Shown in pieces: positions 61,030-64,000 of a stretch of 64,000 bases of DNA. The notes under the pieces were generated by a model, which ran no database searches, was not told the origin of the DNA, and worked only from the letters and a program-made list of their open reading frames with translations. The DNA lies in the NCBI GenBank assembly GCA_002633025.1, contig NMRB01000063.1:466522-530521 (forward strand), given 5' to 3'. Numbering within the stretch: position 1 is the first letter of the stretch; each line of letters starts with the position of its first letter. The position numbers were made by a program, and so were the translations under genes. This stretch comes from Notospermus geniculatus (lineage: Eukaryota > Nemertea > Pilidiophora > Heteronemertea > Lineidae).

Positions 61030-61668
61030 AAAATGCAAGAAAGTCGAAGACACCAAGAAAATCCAAGGTCTAACCAAAGAAAATGCAAAAGATACCCCAA
61101 AAAATCTAAGATCCAATCCAAGAAAATGCAAGAGAATCCAAGATAAGCCATGATCCAATCCAAGGAAATGCAAGAGACACCCAAGAAAATCTTAACATCC
61201 ACCTAAGAAAATACAAGACACCCAAGGTCCAATGCAAGACAGACCCAAGAAAATCCAAGGTCCAATGCAAGAAAATGCAAGAGACCCTCAAGAAAATCCG
61301 AGGACCAATGCAAGAGAACCCAAGAAAATCCAAGGTCCAATGCAAGAAAACCCAAGAAAATCCAAGGTCCAATGCAAGAAAGTGCAAGACACCCAAGAAA
61401 ATCAAAGGTCCAATCCAAGANAAAATGCAAGAGAACGCAGGAAAATCCAAGGCCCAATGCAAGAAAATGCAAGGTCCAATGCAAGAAAGTGCAAGACACC
61501 GAAGAAAACCCAAGGTCCAATACAAGAAAATGCAAGAGAACGCAGGAAAATCCAAGGCCCAATGCAAGAAATGCAAGACACCCAAGAAAATTCAAGATCG
61601 AGCCCAAGAAGATGCAAGAGTTGACACCCAAGAAACACTCTCTTGGATTTTCCTTGCATTTCTTCTTC
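61030..61668. repeat. AAGAAAATCCAAGGTCCAAT minisatellite with inverted end
   Basis: About 18 units of 30-42 bp assembled from CCAAGAAAATCCAAGGTCCA, ATGCAAGAAAATGCAAGAGA and AGACACC blocks, combined in varying order. Minus-strand frames (FLHWTLDFLG-like, up to 159 codons) and plus frames are open only because of the repeat. At 61640-61665 the sequence turns round (CTCTTGGATTTTCCTTGCAT), the complement of the unit. Confidence 0.9.
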
Positions 61669-61989
61669 TAAGGCATTGGCCACCTGAAACCATCATCTGT
61701 ATCGAGGGTATCCTCCCAATCTTCTTCAGCTCATTGGTATATCCCAGTATGAAGGATATTCTTGATGGATGCAGATTATCCTGATGAATTATTGTCATCA
61801 TTGGATTGAATGATCCCCTGACATCAATCAGTATACAGCGATTCATCATTTATTGCCGAACAGAAAATTCAAATGACGAAATGAATCTTTCTTATTGAGA
61901 CCAGTCACAATGACATTATATCTCTGTAAGTGTCAGTCGGAGTGTAGCTGCAGTACTTAAGAAATTAAAGCTATTAAGGTTCTTTTGTG

Positions 61990-63325
61990 GTGGATGCATT
62001 AGCTGGGTGAGGAAAATTGGTGTATGGTATCACCGACATCAGGTTGATGTGGGAATTGCTGGAGTACCACTGACTGCTGTGTGTTGCCGAACGTTGCTGA
62101 GGACGTCAGTGTCGCCAGGACGCAGTTTGGTGTAGACACCATCATCGTATTCCTTGCACTCCCTGGGTGAGGAGAGAAAATTGTTTACATCACCTTCATC
62201 AGATTGATATGGGGATTGCTGAAGTTCAACTGACTACTGTGTCTTACTTATCATTGCTGAGAATGTCCAGGAATAGTTTGGTGTACGCGACCACCATTGT
62301 CCTTGCATTCCTTGGGTGAATGAGAGAAAACATTACATACCACCTTCGTCAGGGGATTGCTGAAGTATGACTGACTGCTGTGTGTTACCTCATGTTGCTG
62401 CGGGCGTCAGTTATCTCTGATAATGCTTGATATACCGGTAGGCCTAGACCACATGTTCCTTTCATTAGCTGGTTGAGAGAAATTTATTGACCACCTACAT
62501 GTATATCAGTTTGATATGGAGATCACTGGAGTACGACTGACCGTGTATCACCCATCATTGCTGAGGACGTGAGGTATCTCAGGTCACTGTTGGTAACACT
62601 GTCATATTCCTTACATCAGCCGGGTGAGAGAAGATGACCAGTGTATACCAACGACTTCAGACTGGCATGGTGATTGCCAGCTGACAGACTATTGGTATAC
62701 CTGTGTTGCTGAGGATGTCAGGTGCCTCTGTGACACAGGTTGGTAAACTACTATCGTATTCCTAACATCAGCTAGCTGAGAGAATGGTGTTCACGATCAT
62801 TAGCTGGGTGAGAGAAAGTATTGTTCACCACTAGCATCAGAATGAAATGGGAATTGCTGATGTACGACCGGCCTATTTTGCATTACCTAACAATGCTGAG
62901 GACATCTGGTATCCAGGATACTGTTTGGGCATACCACCATCATATTCCTAGCATTCCCTTGGTGAGCGTAAGAAAATGTGCAACATTTTCTTACGCTACC
63001 ATCATCCGATTGAAATCGGGATTGCTGAAGTACAACTGACTACTTTGTATTACCTACCGTTGCGGACATCGGGTGTTTGGTTTACCACTATCATATTCCT
63101 TACAGGAATACTTACTGGCTGAGGTAATGGTGTAGACACCATTAGACTGGGTGAAAGAGAACAGTGTTCACCACCAATATCAGATTGACAGAGGAATTGC
63201 TGATGTAGCCTACGACTGACTATTTTGTATTACCCCGGTACCTAACATTGCTGAGGACATCAGGTATCGCCAGGACTCTGTTTCTTGTATACTACCATAG
63301 TATTCCTTGTCAGATAAAGTGATGA
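61990..63325 (+). repeat. Old satellite-like array, unit about 165 bp, eight units
   Basis: Landmarks recur in fixed order: TTAGCTGGGTGAGAGAA, CACCACCATCATCAGATTGA, TGGGAATTGCTGAAGTACGA, CTGACTACT.TGT.TTACC, ATTGCTGAGGACATCAGGTA, GTTTGGTGTA, CATCGTATTCCTTACAT. The GCTGAGGAC landmark falls near 62096, 62255, 62393, 62560, 62704, 62890, 63058 and 63249. Units are strongly diverged with many indels. Confidence 0.85.
62965..62997. repeat. 33-bp perfect hairpin inside the satellite
   Basis: AGCGTAAGAAAATGT, loop GCA, ACATTTTCTTACGCT; 15 perfect pairs. It lies in one unit only. Confidence 0.9.
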
Positions 63326-63715
63326 GGTAAATTTTGGCCGTAGCTTCTACAAATACGATGGCTCCTAATGATGGTACAGTCAAAGGAAGACTTCACTTGA
63401 TCATATTGATTCTAGCCACCGTCATGACTGTCTGTCTATTCATGTCACCTTTGGTATAAGAAATCTGCTCCTGAGACAAGTAGATTTTTGTACTTGTAGG
63501 TATTTGTTATGACACTAATACCAGATTAAGTATGTTGACCAAGCAACATCAGTAGGAAATCTTACAAGATTGATCGTGTCCAGTGAATTTGTGTGTCATC
63601 TTGAGACTTCTTGTCTGCCCTTAGCATTAATTTGGTACACTAGTTGAATGTTGTTGGTGATTCAAGTACTTGTACATGTTCAATAGATTTTTTACAATAT
63701 AGTTGTGCGTAAACT
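63326..63715. other. No recognised feature
   Basis: No frame or repeat of note. Confidence 0.45.
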
Positions 63716-63877
63716 GGCAACATTTTCCCAACATTTGAACAACATACCTGATATCTTTTGACCCTGTATACATTAGCCGACAAATTAGCAACATTACAAC
63801 ATGTTGGAAAATTCTTTACCCCGGTACTTGACAACATTTGTCCAACAAGTTATTACTCTGAATGTTGGGAAAATGTC
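63716..63877 (-). mobile_element. TIR element, CTGGCAACATTTTCCAACA family, copy 2
   Basis: CTGGCAACATTTTCCCAACA at the left and TGTTGGGAAAATGTCAAG at the right. Inner words (GCAACATTACAACATG, TGGAAAATTCTTT, AACATTTGTCCAA) are the reverse complement of those in 9029-9199. Confidence 0.75.
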
Positions 63878-64000
63878 AAGAAAAAATTCGAGAAAAAAAG
63901 TTGATCATCTCGCGCTTGTCTTGAAATTGCCAAAACGCGTTCATGGAAACACCTGAAAGAAAATGAATTGGATCAACTTTTCAGCACAGAATTTCACACA

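Larger units (their letters stand above)
53062..64000 (+). other. Start of a long CELF intron (>10.9 kb)
   Basis: Inferred from the donor at 53062. I looked for the next CELF exon (the second half of RRM1, with an aromatic-rich RNP1 and a helix with alanines) and did not find it before the window end. The stretch holds degenerate AATTCGTCCCC repeats, the 54.7-56.0 kb duplication, several palindromic elements, a minisatellite at 61 kb and an old satellite at 62-63.3 kb, each listed separately. Confidence 0.7.

Noticed and set aside
61106-61784. Long frames (up to 169 codons) on both strands with FLHWTLDFLG or ENPRKSKVQ repeats
   Set aside because: Translation of a minisatellite; open on both strands in several frames, no domain.
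53062-64000. Second CELF RRM1 exon
   Set aside because: I looked for an RNP1-containing reading after an AG in the right phase and found none that I could support.

Overview
The window reads as non-coding DNA of a marine invertebrate animal. Evidence for a metazoan is one spliced coding exon of a CELF/CUGBP-type RNA-binding protein, long stretches with no coding signal, and a dense mix of short palindromic transposons, tRNA-derived SINEs and minisatellites. An echinoderm or another invertebrate deuterostome (hemichordate, amphioxus) is the best guess, from the CELF sequence and from the flavour of the repeats (frequent AGGCCTA and ACATGTA words, the AGCTCACC modular repeat, hAT-like CAGGGGCGGATCC ends). 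This is an impression, not a proof.

The only gene part I can support is one exon at 52874-53061 (+). It encodes the N-terminus and the first half of RRM1 of a CELF1/2-like protein. It starts after a good 3' splice site and ends in a phase-1 donor. Everything downstream (53062-64000) is then the start of an intron longer than 10.9 kb. The 52 kb upstream is intron of the same gene (with 5'UTR exons out of view) or intergenic DNA.

Layout: 0.36-3.0 kb palindromic MITE-like elements; 4.9 and 6.8-7.2 kb degenerate modular repeats; 7.46, 11.6, 14.3 and 30.5 kb SINE heads; 11.7 kb an AATTCGTCCCC minisatellite; 12.9-13.3 kb a degenerate minisatellite; 15.8-16.4 and 24.2-24.7 kb modular AGCTCACC repeats carrying CTCF-like motifs; 16.7-18.7 kb a cluster of terminal-inverted-repeat elements; 20.3-20.9 kb an element with 83-bp inverted repeats; 21.5 kb a 25/29-bp higher-order repeat; 26.8-30.9 kb several MITEs; 36.8-37.2 kb a 31-bp minisatellite; 38.3-58.8 kb further MITEs, two of them 129-bp inverse copies; 54.7-56.0 kb a duplication with a filled and an empty transposon site; 61.0-61.6 kb a minisatellite; 62.0-63.3 kb an ancient satellite with a unit of about 165 bp.

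I found no intact transposase, reverse transcriptase, rRNA, CRISPR array or operon. The most informative structure is the 54.7-56.0 kb duplication. Its two copies differ by a 140-bp inverted-repeat element with a TTA target duplication, a 6-bp indel and scattered substitutions, and copy 1 ends exactly at an N. It is therefore either a young duplication or two alleles joined in assembly. Families with more than one copy in the window (129-bp hairpins, 101-bp CATCCTGAGG elements, CAGT/TA elements, GTATTC palindromes, CTGGCAACATTT elements) are the best-supported mobile DNA.
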